From JAHBXE01 sp044222195 (GTDB lineage: Bacteria > Planctomycetota > Phycisphaerae > Phycisphaerales > UBA1924), in assembly GCA_044222195.1 (NCBI GenBank), contig JBGANS010000009.1:1-64000 (forward strand): a stretch of 64,000 nt of DNA, in the 5' to 3' direction. Of the stretch, positions 34,901 through 43,166 are shown one piece after another. A program made the position numbers and the translations under genes. A model generated the notes under the pieces. The model was not told the DNA's origin, made no database searches, and saw only the letters and a program-made list of their open reading frames with translations. How positions within the stretch are numbered: position 1 is the first letter of the stretch; every line of letters starts with the position of its first letter.

Positions 34901-35088
34901 TGCACGGGCGAGTACCGGGCCTGCTTGGCCTGCGAGAGCGAGATGCGGTCGGGGGTCTGGAAAACCTCGGCCGACAAAGGCGCGGCGATTGGGCAGACGG
35001 CCGCCGCGAGGGTTTCGTGCGAGAACGACTTGAACCGCTGCGCGGCGATTTGACCTTGGGTGAGGGGTTGGGCCGGCGGGGGCGACAT
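31957..35088 (-). CDS. Alpha-mannosidase (GH38)
   Basis: The protein has 1043 residues, a normal bacterial GH38 size. VGHAHLDTAWLWP (about 249-261) carries the zinc His and Asp, LAYLPDTFGFAASLPQI (about 362-378) the nucleophile Asp 367, and LLNQFHDILPGSSIGEVYRD a third zinc-site motif. No signal peptide is seen, so it should act on imported oligosaccharides in the cytoplasm. ATG at 35088 lies only 25 bases from the start of the divergent sugar-binding protein gene, so regulation of both is likely joint. It converges on the fucosidase gene with 15 bases between stops. Confidence 0.95.
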   Translation of the reverse strand: MSPPPAQPLTQGQIAAQRFKSFSHETLAAAVCPIAAPLSAEVFQTPDRISLSQAKQARYSPVHLGWHWGPAWSTAWFRIRGTVPASMAGQRVCLRFSTATEALLWRDDDPYHGFDINRETAVLFPKAKAGEPIDLYIEAACNHVLGITDQLFWEPPEHMARWREPTPGRFEKCELVTVDQDAWRLMRTFEFARLVLEQTPDDASHLGTLTAALESVVARWPSHTAEAIATIESAMNPGDTLTPSTCWTVGHAHLDTAWLWPIAETKRKALRTFATSLRLMERFPDYHFLCTQPQQYQWVKEQSPPLFEQIRARVKEGRWEPLGAFWVEPDGNLPSGESFIRQILHANRFWRENFPDLPPQRLAYLPDTFGFAASLPQIFRLAGLDTFITNKLWWNETNEFPHTHFRWRGIDGTEILSHLTPGQEYNATNTPFELIRGQRIASRKDPHHLPWLQPFGYGDGGGGPTDWNLLYSQLSAKCPVLPSTTPRGTADFCHQFHQRAAKLDAAGTSLPVYQGELYLERHRGTYTTQAQTKAGNARSEALLATAEWLTFAGPTSLPKADLAAARTKLDESWSLTLLNQFHDILPGSSIGEVYRDADRDHVKVFDVCEELEATATRRWGEAFDTQGFREPVLVFNPSSDRASGWVIGPTSEGNARRIFARDVPARGARVVEAAESEPRLSPARSEDVLDNGIVTARIDRRGRITSLCRTGAADVAAAAGLNQLVLFTDKPSHWDAWDIDEDYLNHAHPVETDVDRWMRMDSPGRQSIVVERQLGRGSRLIQTLILDDHSPRLDIHTQIDWREDHTLLRVLFPTNIRSTHATYEIPFGHIQRPTTRDNPLDKAKFEVPAHRWMDLSVPDANRTRGRGLAVLNECKYGHSCHGSIMGLSLLRSPKWPDPEADRGKHEFTYSLMPHAGDWRASEVDQQAELLTRPMWAVPLAPGHPGSIEDSWAPFRVSGTAAVRIVAIKPPESGEPNKLIVRLVESIGRGGKCVIDWRLPAHAVEPVDLLERPTALKLNHEQSPRVTTFAIKPFQIITLAVTLG

Positions 35089-35113
35089 TCGGCGGCGAGT
35101 ATACTCGGCGCGC

Positions 35114-36487
35114 GTGAATGACCGGCTCACATTGACTCGTCGGGCGGCGATGACGCTGATGGCGGCGGGCGGCGCGGCGTGGGCGTTCTGGCCCCGGCGG
35201 TCGAAGTTTCAACAGGCGCCGGCGGGGCGGAAGGAGATCGTGTACTGGGAGAAGTGGACGGACAAGGAAGGGGAGGCGGCGCAGTCGATGGTGGACTGGT
35301 TCAACCGGTCGCAGGACCGGATCTGGGTGACGAAGATCACTGTCGCGGACATCGGGGCCAAGGCGATGGTCGCGATCGGCGGCGGCGATCCGCCGGATAT
35401 TGTCGGGTTGTACAACTACAACATCTCGCAATACGCGGAGGCAGGCGCGGTGCTGCCGGTCGAATCGTTCAAGGGGGCGGAGCACCTGAACGAGGCGTAC
35501 TACACGCCGGCCGTGTGGCAGTTGCTCACGCATGAGGGAAAGCAGTGGGGCGGGGTAAGCACGTGCCATTCGCTGGCGCTGTATTACAACCTGGCGATGT
35601 TCAGGGATGCGGGCATCGAGCGTCCGCCGCGGACGATTGGTGAACTGGACGCGTATTCGGAGAAGATGACGACTCGCGACGCGGCGGGGAACATCAAGGT
35701 GTGCGGGTTTCACCAGGCGATTCCGGACTGGTGGGTGTATCTGTGGCCGTACTTCTTCGGTGGCGATCTCTTCGACGCGGCGACAAACACGGCGACGGTG
35801 GCCTCCGCCGATGGGATCAAGGCGTACGAGTGGGTGTCACAGACGGCCGAGAAGCTGGGGAGAGTTCCGAGTCGGGCTTTTGCATCGTCGTTCAACCGGA
35901 GCATCGGGTCGGCGGATGATCCGTTTTTTAATGGCCGCGTGCCGATGGTGATCCAAGGGCCGTGGATGGCGAATTTCGCGCGGACGTATGCGCCGACACT
36001 GGAGTACGCCGCGGCGCCGATGCCGGTTGACGAGAACCTGTACGACCCTTCGAATCCCATCACGATGATCGAGGCAGATGTGTTGATGGTGCCCAAGGGG
36101 AGCCCGAATCCCGAGGCGGCGCTGGAGTTTCTCCTGTTTACGCAGCGGCGGGACGTCCACGAGAAGCTGGCGAGCGACCAGTGCAAGCCATCGGGGCTGC
36201 GTTCGGTGTCGGACGAGTTTGTACCAAGGCACCCGCACAGGTACATCGCGATGCACAACTCGCTCATGCAGAGCTCACGGGCGAGGATTCAGCCGCGGAG
36301 CCGCGTGTGGAAGCAGTACAACGACATGATGATCGCGGCGTTCGAAGCAATCTGGAGCGGGGCGGATGTGGCGACGGAGCTGCGGCGTGTGCAATCGCGT
36401 GTGCAGGAAGTGATTGACCTGTCCGCGACGCGGCTCAAGCAGCGTCGGTCAACGAGCGTGCCCGGTGCGGCAGGAGCCCTGGCATGA
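35114..36487 (+). CDS. Sugar ABC importer, substrate-binding protein
   Basis: The protein has 457 residues of the extracellular solute-binding family 1. The N-terminus has twin Arg and a hydrophobic stretch (LTRRAAMTLMAAGGAAWAFW), so export by Sec or Tat is expected. No lipobox Cys is visible. EIVYWEKWTD, GDPPDIVGLYNYNISQYAEAGAVLPVE, TCHSLALYYNLAMFRDAGI and VPMVIQGPWMANF are family landmarks. GTG at 35114 is the chosen start; ATG at 35150 is the alternative. It is followed, with 4-base overlaps, by two permease genes, giving an oligosaccharide importer without its own ATPase gene. Confidence 0.92.
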   Translation: MNDRLTLTRRAAMTLMAAGGAAWAFWPRRSKFQQAPAGRKEIVYWEKWTDKEGEAAQSMVDWFNRSQDRIWVTKITVADIGAKAMVAIGGGDPPDIVGLYNYNISQYAEAGAVLPVESFKGAEHLNEAYYTPAVWQLLTHEGKQWGGVSTCHSLALYYNLAMFRDAGIERPPRTIGELDAYSEKMTTRDAAGNIKVCGFHQAIPDWWVYLWPYFFGGDLFDAATNTATVASADGIKAYEWVSQTAEKLGRVPSRAFASSFNRSIGSADDPFFNGRVPMVIQGPWMANFARTYAPTLEYAAAPMPVDENLYDPSNPITMIEADVLMVPKGSPNPEAALEFLLFTQRRDVHEKLASDQCKPSGLRSVSDEFVPRHPHRYIAMHNSLMQSSRARIQPRSRVWKQYNDMMIAAFEAIWSGADVATELRRVQSRVQEVIDLSATRLKQRRSTSVPGAAGALA

Positions 36488-37362
36488 AACGCCGCTGGCC
36501 GACGTGGGTGATCGGACTGGCGTGGGTCTCGCCGTGGCTGATCGGGTTCCTGTGGTTCCTGGCGACGCCCGTGGCGATGAGCCTGTACTACAGCTTCACG
36601 GATTACTCGCTGCTCGAGAAGTCCGTGCCGATCGGGCTTTCGAACTATCGCGAGATGCTGGGCGATGGGCTTTTCTGGGCGTCGCTGCGGAACACGCTGG
36701 TGTATACGTTCGCGTCGGTGGCGATGGGTGGGGTGATCTCGCTCGCCATTGCCGTGCTGCTGGAGCAGAAGCTGCGGGGAACCGGCTTCGTTCGGGCGGC
36801 TGTGTTTGTGCCCACGCTGGTGCCGATTGTCGCCGCCGCGATCGGATGGCGGTACATGTTCTCGGCGGACAACGGGCTGATCAACGCGGCGTTGAAAGCG
36901 GTGGGGCTTCCGCAGGTCGATTGGCTGGGGGACCCCCGGGCGGCGCTGTGGGCGATGGTGCTGATGGGGCTGTGGTTCTATGGGACTGCGGTGGTGATCT
37001 ACACGGCGGCGCTGCGGGATGTGCCGCGGAGCCTGTACGAGGCTGCCGCGATTGATGGGCTGGGGCCGTGGCGTCGATTCGCGACGGTGACGCTGCCTTC
37101 GATATCTCCGGCGGTGCTGTTCAACACCGTGATGTCGGCGATCTGGTCGCTGCAGATCTTCGCGGCGCCGCTGCTGATGACCAGGGGCGGGCCGGACAAT
37201 GCGACGATGGTATTTTCGCTGTACGTGTATCGGAATGCGTTTGAGTACGGGCGGATGGGGTACGCCAGTTCTCTCGCGTGGGTGCAGATCCTGATCGCGG
37301 TGGCGTTGACGCTCGTGGCGCTCGCGTTCTCGAAAAAAGTGACGTACTACAGGGCCGCATGA
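36484..37362 (+). CDS. Sugar ABC importer, permease (MalF/UgpA type)
   Basis: Inner-membrane permease of 292 residues with six hydrophobic helices. The first spans about residues 11-35 (LAWVSPWLIGFLWFLATPVAMSLYYSF). The ATPase-coupling motif is DVPRSLYEAAAIDGLGPWRRFATVTLPSISPAVLF, an EAA loop. The start ATG overlaps the binding-protein stop and its stop overlaps the next permease start, so all three are translated as a unit. Substrate specificity is likely an oligosaccharide given the neighbouring glycosidases. Confidence 0.95.
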   Translation: MKRRWPTWVIGLAWVSPWLIGFLWFLATPVAMSLYYSFTDYSLLEKSVPIGLSNYREMLGDGLFWASLRNTLVYTFASVAMGGVISLAIAVLLEQKLRGTGFVRAAVFVPTLVPIVAAAIGWRYMFSADNGLINAALKAVGLPQVDWLGDPRAALWAMVLMGLWFYGTAVVIYTAALRDVPRSLYEAAAIDGLGPWRRFATVTLPSISPAVLFNTVMSAIWSLQIFAAPLLMTRGGPDNATMVFSLYVYRNAFEYGRMGYASSLAWVQILIAVALTLVALAFSKKVTYYRAA

Positions 37363-38285
37363 AACTCGAACGCCAGACAACTCGTTCGCGGCGGCCTGGT
37401 GCGGCGAGGGTCGTGCTTACGGCGATCATGTTCATGGTCGGGATTGTGTTCCTGACGCCGCTGATGTGGATGGCGTCGACTTCCCTCAAGCCCGCGGCGG
37501 AAACGCTGTCGCGGGATGTGGGTGTGCTGCCGCGGTTTGGGGATGGTGCGGGGCATGCGCCGTCCAAGCTGAGCGGGGAATACGCCGGGAAGCTGGGAAA
37601 TCAGGCCGCGGCGAACTATGAAGCGGCGTTTGTGAATCCCGTGACGGACTTCCGTCTCTACATCCGGAATACGGCGCTGGTCTCGGTGCTGAGCGTAGTG
37701 GGTATGGTCCTTTCGAGCTCGATCGCGGCGTACGGGTTCTCGCGGATCAAGTGGCGAGGGCGCGATACGCTGTTTCTTGTGGTGCTCGCGACGATGATGA
37801 TCCCGTTCACGGTGATCATGGCGCCGCAGTACCTGCTGTACAAGCACATGGGGTGGATCGGGACCTTTGCGCCGCTGTGGGTGCCGGCGTGGTTCGGCGG
37901 GGCGTTCACGGTGTTCCTGCTGCGGCAGTTCTTCCTGGGGATTCCGAAGGAGCTGGATGAGGCGGCGCAGCTGGATGGGTGCTCGCACTGGGGATCGTTC
38001 TGGCGGGTGATCCTGCCACTGGCGAGACCGGCGCTGGCGGTCGCGGCGTTGCTCCAGTTCATCGCGTCATGGAACGACTTCCTCGCGCCGCTGGTGTTCA
38101 TCAATCAGCAGAAGCAGTACACGCTGATGATGGGGCTGGCGCTGTACGAGCGGCAGCACGGGGGGACGCCGTGGAACCACGTGATGGCCGCGAGCTTCAT
38201 CACGATGGCGCCGGTGCTGGTGCTGTTCCTGTTTACGCAGAGGGCGTTGATTGAGGGGGTGGCGACGCAGGGGTTGAAGGAGTAG
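37359..38285 (+). CDS. Sugar ABC importer, permease (MalG/UgpE type)
   Basis: Inner-membrane permease of 308 residues. IMFMVGIVFLTPLMWMASTSLKPAAE is the typical first helix and loop. The EAA loop reads IPKELDEAAQLDGCSHWGSFWRVILPLARPALAV, and the C-terminal ALYERQHGGTPWNHVMAASFITMAPVLVLFLFTQR also fits MalG-type permeases. A soluble segment of about 70 residues between helix 1 and 2 is longer than usual. It ends the importer operon and converges on the beta-mannosidase gene eight bases later. No ATPase gene follows. Confidence 0.95.
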   Translation: MKLERQTTRSRRPGAARVVLTAIMFMVGIVFLTPLMWMASTSLKPAAETLSRDVGVLPRFGDGAGHAPSKLSGEYAGKLGNQAAANYEAAFVNPVTDFRLYIRNTALVSVLSVVGMVLSSSIAAYGFSRIKWRGRDTLFLVVLATMMIPFTVIMAPQYLLYKHMGWIGTFAPLWVPAWFGGAFTVFLLRQFFLGIPKELDEAAQLDGCSHWGSFWRVILPLARPALAVAALLQFIASWNDFLAPLVFINQQKQYTLMMGLALYERQHGGTPWNHVMAASFITMAPVLVLFLFTQRALIEGVATQGLKE

Positions 38286-38293
38286 GCGCCACC

Positions 38294-40591
38294 TCAACTA
38301 CCTTTGCTCTGCCGCTTTCGAAAATAGTCCAAGCGCTCCGGAAGATCGAAGTGGCTCGGAAAGTGATACTGCCAGGATGCATGAGCATCTGTGGCGCTAA
38401 CGTAGACGCTTTCGCGCATGCGATCGCTGGGTGCGCCTACCTCGGCTTCAACATCCGCCAGCCGAACGACCGATCGTGCGGGCACAGACAGTGGGACTAC
38501 TCGTTTGATGATGGTTTCCAGTGATGAGTCCTGCCGCAGAATGTCAAGCGAATCCTCCCAGGGCTGGTCGAGGTCGTTGACACCAAACACAATGAGACGG
38601 TCTGCGACTGGTTGAATCGTGAGCATCAGGGGCGCAAACGACCAGGCCACCTGACTCCAGGCGATCTTGTCCCAGCCGTCGGCATCGGCCAGAGCCCAGT
38701 TGGTTCCCAGCCAGGGATCATTGAACTGCCAGACCAAGGCCCCCATGCAACTCGGACGTTGAATCCTCAGCCACTCGATGCACGTAGAGACAGCGAGTCG
38801 CTGCATGAGTTGAGCGTAATGGTGCCATGCCTTGAAGTCTGCAATGGGCAAGCCCAGTGCTCGCAAGTGTGTATCAATGTGTCGCTCGGTGCCTCCCGTC
38901 GCGCGTTGGCGGTGCTCAATGGCCCTTGACCCGACGACGAGGCCTGACGTGCCGATGGCACGTTCCAGCGCCTCCAGGTCCGCGGGCGCCTGATGCCCGA
39001 ACTCGCTGCAAAACCGCGGAACGATGGTCCGGTACTCCTCCACGTGTACATCCCACGTGTGCCGATCTCCGTGGTTCTGTCCGTTCGTCGGCACCGACTC
39101 CGACCCCGACCACGGCGAGTTTGCCCAGTACGGCCGCGTCGGATCGAGTTCAGCCACCAACCGCGGGAGGAGATCGAAGTAGTACCCGTGGCCCCAGGTC
39201 TTGTCACCAAGCCGCTGGTTCCACGGCGTCTCGCCGGGCGCGTTGCCCCATGATTCGTACGCCCACACGCATTCATTCCCGCCGCACCAGAGGGCGACGC
39301 TGGCGTGTGAAGAGAGCCGCGTGATCTGGTGCCGGGCTTCGGCCTCGACGAGCGCGGGGTACGGCGGCTCCTCCGGATACATCGCGCACGCGAACATGAA
39401 GTCCTGCCAGACGAGGATGCCGCGTTCGTCGCAGGCGCGGTAGAACTCTTCATCCTCGTAATACCCGCCGCCCCAGACGCGGAGCATGTTCATGTTTGCA
39501 TCCGCGGCCTGTTTCACACGCTCGCGGTACCGCTCTGGCGTGACCTCCGCTGGGAACAGGGCATCGGGCACCCAGTTCGCGCCCTTGCAGAAGATGGGCT
39601 TGCCGTTGACGTGCAGTTCAAACTTCGATCCGTGCTCGTCGGGTTCAGTATGGAGGCGGACCTCGCGGAAGCCGATGTCGCCGACCCAGCCGTCGGCGGT
39701 TCCGTGAGGCGCTCCATCCATGTGGAGGGCCAGTTTCATGTAGTACAGAGGTTGCTCGCCGTGGCCGTTGGGCCACCAGATTCGCGGGTTCTCGACATCA
39801 AAGGAAATGATCATCTTTGCGACCTTGAGATCGAGAACCGCCGCGCCCCAGGCGTCGAGCCCGTGATTCTCGAGAGAGACGCCGAGGATCAGGCCGGGAA
39901 GAATGGGGCTCTTGTTGTCCGACCATTCGAGGTCGGATTCGACGGAAACGCGCCATGTATTGCCGCGGGTGCGCCGGATGATCGGGCGGACGCCCGCGAT
40001 TCGTACGCCGCTCCACGCTTCAAACCGGATGGGTTTCCAGATACCGCACGTCGGCACCTTGGGCGCGAAGTCCCAGCCGAAGTTCACCGCGGCCTTGCGG
40101 ATGAAGATGTATGGATCCCAGTCGCCGTTGACGGGCCGAGCGCCCAGCCGTGCCTCTTCTTCGCGGATGTGGCGGAGAGGGGACGTGAAGGTGATAGCGA
40201 GGGTGTTGGTGCCGCGTTTCAACGCCGCGCGGGCGTCGAAGCGGTGGGGGTGGAACATGTTGGCCGCGGAGCCGATCTGGATTCCGTTGAGTTCGAGGGT
40301 GGCGATGGTGTCGAGGCCATCGCAGACGAGGTCGAGGCGTTCTTGTTCGAAAAGGAGCGGGTCGGCCTCGAAGCGGCACTCGTACCGCCAGTCGGACTTG
40401 CCAACCCAGAACTGGTCGAGCTCGGCGAAGCCTTCTCGGGGGTGTTTGATAATGCCGGCGCGGATCAGGTCGAGGTGTATGCAGCCGGGGACCTGCGCAG
40501 AGATGGGGCGACAGGCCGCGGCGGGGACTTGGGAGAGGTCGCCGACGGGAGAGACGGACCAGGGCATGTGGTTGAAGTCCTGCTTGAACAC
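38294..40591 (-). CDS. Beta-mannosidase (GH2)
   Basis: The protein has 765 residues from the GTG at 40591 (MPW start at 40567 is the alternative). The N-terminal sugar-binding beta domain (VPGCIHLDLIRAGII) is followed by an immunoglobulin-like domain and a barrel with WCGGNECVWAYE, acid/base Glu 440, and PRFCSEFGHQAP, nucleophile Glu 530. It hydrolyses beta-linked mannose, such as the Man-beta-GlcNAc bond at the base of N-glycans. There is no signal peptide, so cytoplasmic action is expected. It converges on the importer operon and is divergent from the CBM9-like gene. Confidence 0.93.
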   Translation of the reverse strand: MFKQDFNHMPWSVSPVGDLSQVPAAACRPISAQVPGCIHLDLIRAGIIKHPREGFAELDQFWVGKSDWRYECRFEADPLLFEQERLDLVCDGLDTIATLELNGIQIGSAANMFHPHRFDARAALKRGTNTLAITFTSPLRHIREEEARLGARPVNGDWDPYIFIRKAAVNFGWDFAPKVPTCGIWKPIRFEAWSGVRIAGVRPIIRRTRGNTWRVSVESDLEWSDNKSPILPGLILGVSLENHGLDAWGAAVLDLKVAKMIISFDVENPRIWWPNGHGEQPLYYMKLALHMDGAPHGTADGWVGDIGFREVRLHTEPDEHGSKFELHVNGKPIFCKGANWVPDALFPAEVTPERYRERVKQAADANMNMLRVWGGGYYEDEEFYRACDERGILVWQDFMFACAMYPEEPPYPALVEAEARHQITRLSSHASVALWCGGNECVWAYESWGNAPGETPWNQRLGDKTWGHGYYFDLLPRLVAELDPTRPYWANSPWSGSESVPTNGQNHGDRHTWDVHVEEYRTIVPRFCSEFGHQAPADLEALERAIGTSGLVVGSRAIEHRQRATGGTERHIDTHLRALGLPIADFKAWHHYAQLMQRLAVSTCIEWLRIQRPSCMGALVWQFNDPWLGTNWALADADGWDKIAWSQVAWSFAPLMLTIQPVADRLIVFGVNDLDQPWEDSLDILRQDSSLETIIKRVVPLSVPARSVVRLADVEAEVGAPSDRMRESVYVSATDAHASWQYHFPSHFDLPERLDYFRKRQSKGS

Positions 40592-40688
40592 GGGTCTAGC
40601 GTACCACGGCGAGAATCGGAACCCCGTTCGCCGGGCGGCGCTGGCGTCCGCTCCCTGACGGTCGCGGTTCCGATTACCATCGGCGTGA

Positions 40689-41420
40689 ATGGACACGCTG
40701 CCCCCGGCTCCGCCGTTTCTTCGATACATGTGCCAACGCACGGCGAGGCGGATCCTCATTGACGGCGATATCCGCAAGCCGGTATGGGACGCCGCGCCGT
40801 GGACTTCGGAGTTTGTTGACATCGAAGGGGATCTGAAGCCGCGGCCCCGGTATCGCACTCGAGCGAAGATGCTGTGGGACGATCACGCGTTCTACATCGC
40901 GGCGGAAGTGGAAGAGCCGCACGTGTGGGCGACGCTGACCCAGCGGGATTCGGTGATCTTCCACGACAACGATTTCGAAGTGTTTCTGAACCCGACGCGG
41001 GACTCGCTGAACTATTACGAGCTGGAGATCAATGCCCTGAATACGGTGTGGGACCTGCTGCTGCGCAAGACCTACCGGGCGGGCGGGCAGGCGGATAACT
41101 CGTGGGACGTTGCGGGTCTCGAGACCGCGGTGAAAGTGCACGGGACTCTGAACGATCCGCGGGATACGGACAAAGGCTGGGATGTCGAGATCGCGATGCC
41201 CTGGGCGGCCTTCAACGCGCACACTCCGCGCCCGGGTCCGCCGCGGAACGGGGAAGTGTGGAAGGTCAACTTCTCGCGGGTGGAGTGGGATGTCGAGGTG
41301 GAGGATGGACGCTACCGGAAAATCCCGAACCGCCGCGAACATAACTGGGTGTGGTCGCCGATGGGGCTTATTGACATGCACCTCCCCGACCGATGGGGGG
41401 AGGTCGAGTTCCGCGCCTGA
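40689..41420 (+). CDS. Carbohydrate-binding family 9-like protein
   Basis: The protein has 243 residues of the CBM9/DOMON-like beta-sandwich group. RRILIDGDIRKPVWDAAPWTSEF is the usual first segment, then KMLWDDHAFYIAAEVEEPHVWA, DNDFEVFLNPT, YYELEINALNTVWDLLL, GWDVEIAMPWAAF and WKVNFSRVEWD. Proteins of this type appear in glycan-use loci, often bind sugar or heme, and may act on carbohydrate. No signal peptide is visible here. It is divergent from the beta-mannosidase with 97 bases between starts. Confidence 0.8.
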   Translation: MDTLPPAPPFLRYMCQRTARRILIDGDIRKPVWDAAPWTSEFVDIEGDLKPRPRYRTRAKMLWDDHAFYIAAEVEEPHVWATLTQRDSVIFHDNDFEVFLNPTRDSLNYYELEINALNTVWDLLLRKTYRAGGQADNSWDVAGLETAVKVHGTLNDPRDTDKGWDVEIAMPWAAFNAHTPRPGPPRNGEVWKVNFSRVEWDVEVEDGRYRKIPNRREHNWVWSPMGLIDMHLPDRWGEVEFRA

Positions 41421-41443
41421 ATGGTCCGGGAACTCGCGCCCTT

Positions 41444-41911
41444 ATGCCAAGCCCCGTGAGCAAAGAAACGCTGTCCAAGGTCGTCGGCATCCTCGCCGGC
41501 ATCGCGATCATTCTGGGCGGGAAGATGTGCCTGGGCATGAAGCCGTCAATCACTTCCGCGCGGACACAGGCGTCTCTCGCCGGACTTGAGCAGATCATGG
41601 ACGCCGTGGCCAACAAGCGTGCCGGAGTGACGGTCCAGCACTGGGGAACGGTGACCCGCGTCATGCCGGACGAGGGCGCCGGGAGCAGGCTTCAGAAGTT
41701 CATCGTGATGCTTGAGAACGGGCACATGCTGCTCTTCGCGCACGATACCAGTGTCGCGCCGCGGGCTCCGCTGGCCGCGGGGCAGCGTATTGAGTTTCGG
41801 GGCCGCTTTGACTGGAACGACGTCGGCGGGCTGGTCCACCGGACCCACCACGATCCTCAGATGGTGTTTGAGGATGGCTGGCTCAAGCACGAAGGCAAGG
41901 TCTATCGCTGA
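41444..41911 (+). CDS. DUF3465 domain protein
   Basis: The protein has 155 residues from the ATG at 41444. A single N-terminal hydrophobic helix (VVGILAGIAIILGGKMCLG) may be a signal or anchor. The domain follows: VQHWGTVTRVMPDEGAGSRLQKFIVMLENGHMLLFAHDTSVAPRAPLAAGQRIEFRGRFDWNDVGGLVHRTHHDPQ. That is the DUF3465 pattern of an OB-like secreted domain of unknown role. It converges on fabH twelve bases later. Confidence 0.8.
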   Translation: MPSPVSKETLSKVVGILAGIAIILGGKMCLGMKPSITSARTQASLAGLEQIMDAVANKRAGVTVQHWGTVTRVMPDEGAGSRLQKFIVMLENGHMLLFAHDTSVAPRAPLAAGQRIEFRGRFDWNDVGGLVHRTHHDPQMVFEDGWLKHEGKVYR

Positions 41912-41923
41912 CCGAGTCCGCGA

Positions 41924-42982
41924 TCAGTGCGGCACGCCGGTGTTCTCGTACACCTGGCAGCCCCAGGTCAGTCCCGCGCCGAATCCGACGAGCATCACGC
42001 GATCTCCCGGCTTGAGCAGGCCCGAGCCCTGGAGGCGGTTGAGCGCGATCGGAAGCGAAGCGGCGGACGTGTTGCCCGTGCCGGACATATCCCCGATGAC
42101 GCGCTCGGGCGGAAGATCAAACTGCGACGCGACGGCCTGGGTGATGCGCAGGTTCGCCTGGTGGGGGACCAGCCACGCGAGGTCTGACACTTTCATGCCC
42201 AGCGCTTCCAGGGCGGCTTCGCCCGAGCGGGTCATGGTCTCGACCGCTCGCCGGAACACCTCTCGCCCCTGAAGCTGCAGGAAGTGATGCTTCTTCGCAA
42301 CGGACTCGGCGCTCGCGGGTTCGCGGCTGCCGCCGGCGGGAACCCGGATCAGGTCCCGTCCGGACGAGTCCGTGCCGATCGAGGAGTACAGCAGTTCCAG
42401 GTAACCCTGCTTGCCAAGAACGGCCGCGCCGGCGCCGTCGCCGAACAGGATGCACGTCGCTCGGTCGGTGTAGTCGGTGATGCGAGTAAGCGTTTCTGCG
42501 CCGACGACCAAGACGTGCTTGTGCATCCCCGCGCGGATCAGGCCGGCGGCCGTGTGCATCCCGAACAAGAACCCGGAGCACGCTGCGGAGATGTCCATCG
42601 CGGCGGCGTTGACGGCTCCGAGGTGGCCGTGAAGCCATGCGGAGCCGGGCGGCACGGGTGTGTCCGGCGTCGCGGTCGCGAGGATGATCAGGTCAAGGTC
42701 TTCGGGGCTCAGCTTGGCCTGGGCAAGAGCCTCCCGGGCCGCGTTGGCGGCGAGGTCGCTGGTCGCCTGGTCGGGCGCGGCGATGCGGCGTTCGCGGATT
42801 CCGGTCCGCGTAATGATCCACTCGTCGGAGGTATCGACTTTGCGGCCGAGGTCTTCGTTGGTGATCGTCGCGGAGGGAAGATAGGAACCTACGCCAGCGA
42901 TGGAAACACCGAGGGATGCGGCCGGAAGCGATGTGAGGTGAGGCAAGACCTTTGGCTCGACACAGCCCGGGCGTTGCGTCAT
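41924..42982 (-). CDS. fabH: Beta-ketoacyl-ACP synthase III
   Basis: It starts fatty acid synthesis by joining acetyl-CoA and malonyl-ACP. The protein has 352 residues. The catalytic triad is complete: Cys 135 in DISAACSGFLFG, His 274 in VPHQANLRI and Asn 304 in GTGNTSAAS. GVGSYLPSATITNEDL and DEWIITRTGIRERRI are the N-terminal landmarks. GGGAG-type ribosome binding sequence (GGGAG) precedes the ATG at 42982. It stands alone, with its own region upstream, rather than in a fab operon with plsX or fabD. Confidence 0.96.
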   Translation of the reverse strand: MTQRPGCVEPKVLPHLTSLPAASLGVSIAGVGSYLPSATITNEDLGRKVDTSDEWIITRTGIRERRIAAPDQATSDLAANAAREALAQAKLSPEDLDLIILATATPDTPVPPGSAWLHGHLGAVNAAAMDISAACSGFLFGMHTAAGLIRAGMHKHVLVVGAETLTRITDYTDRATCILFGDGAGAAVLGKQGYLELLYSSIGTDSSGRDLIRVPAGGSREPASAESVAKKHHFLQLQGREVFRRAVETMTRSGEAALEALGMKVSDLAWLVPHQANLRITQAVASQFDLPPERVIGDMSGTGNTSAASLPIALNRLQGSGLLKPGDRVMLVGFGAGLTWGCQVYENTGVPH

Positions 42983-43166
42983 GGAGTTCGCTCCCAAGGA
43001 CAGGCGGCATCCCTGCGCCGATCGGTTCGGTGGGGGGGAGTTGCCCGACGCACTATGGTAGCCAACTCGATGCGTGTGCGCACGCCGCATCCAACACGGC
43101 GTGAACGCGAACGGGATACACCCACGGCCCGGCGGGTGCGGACTGTGCAGAGTCCGTCCGACACTC

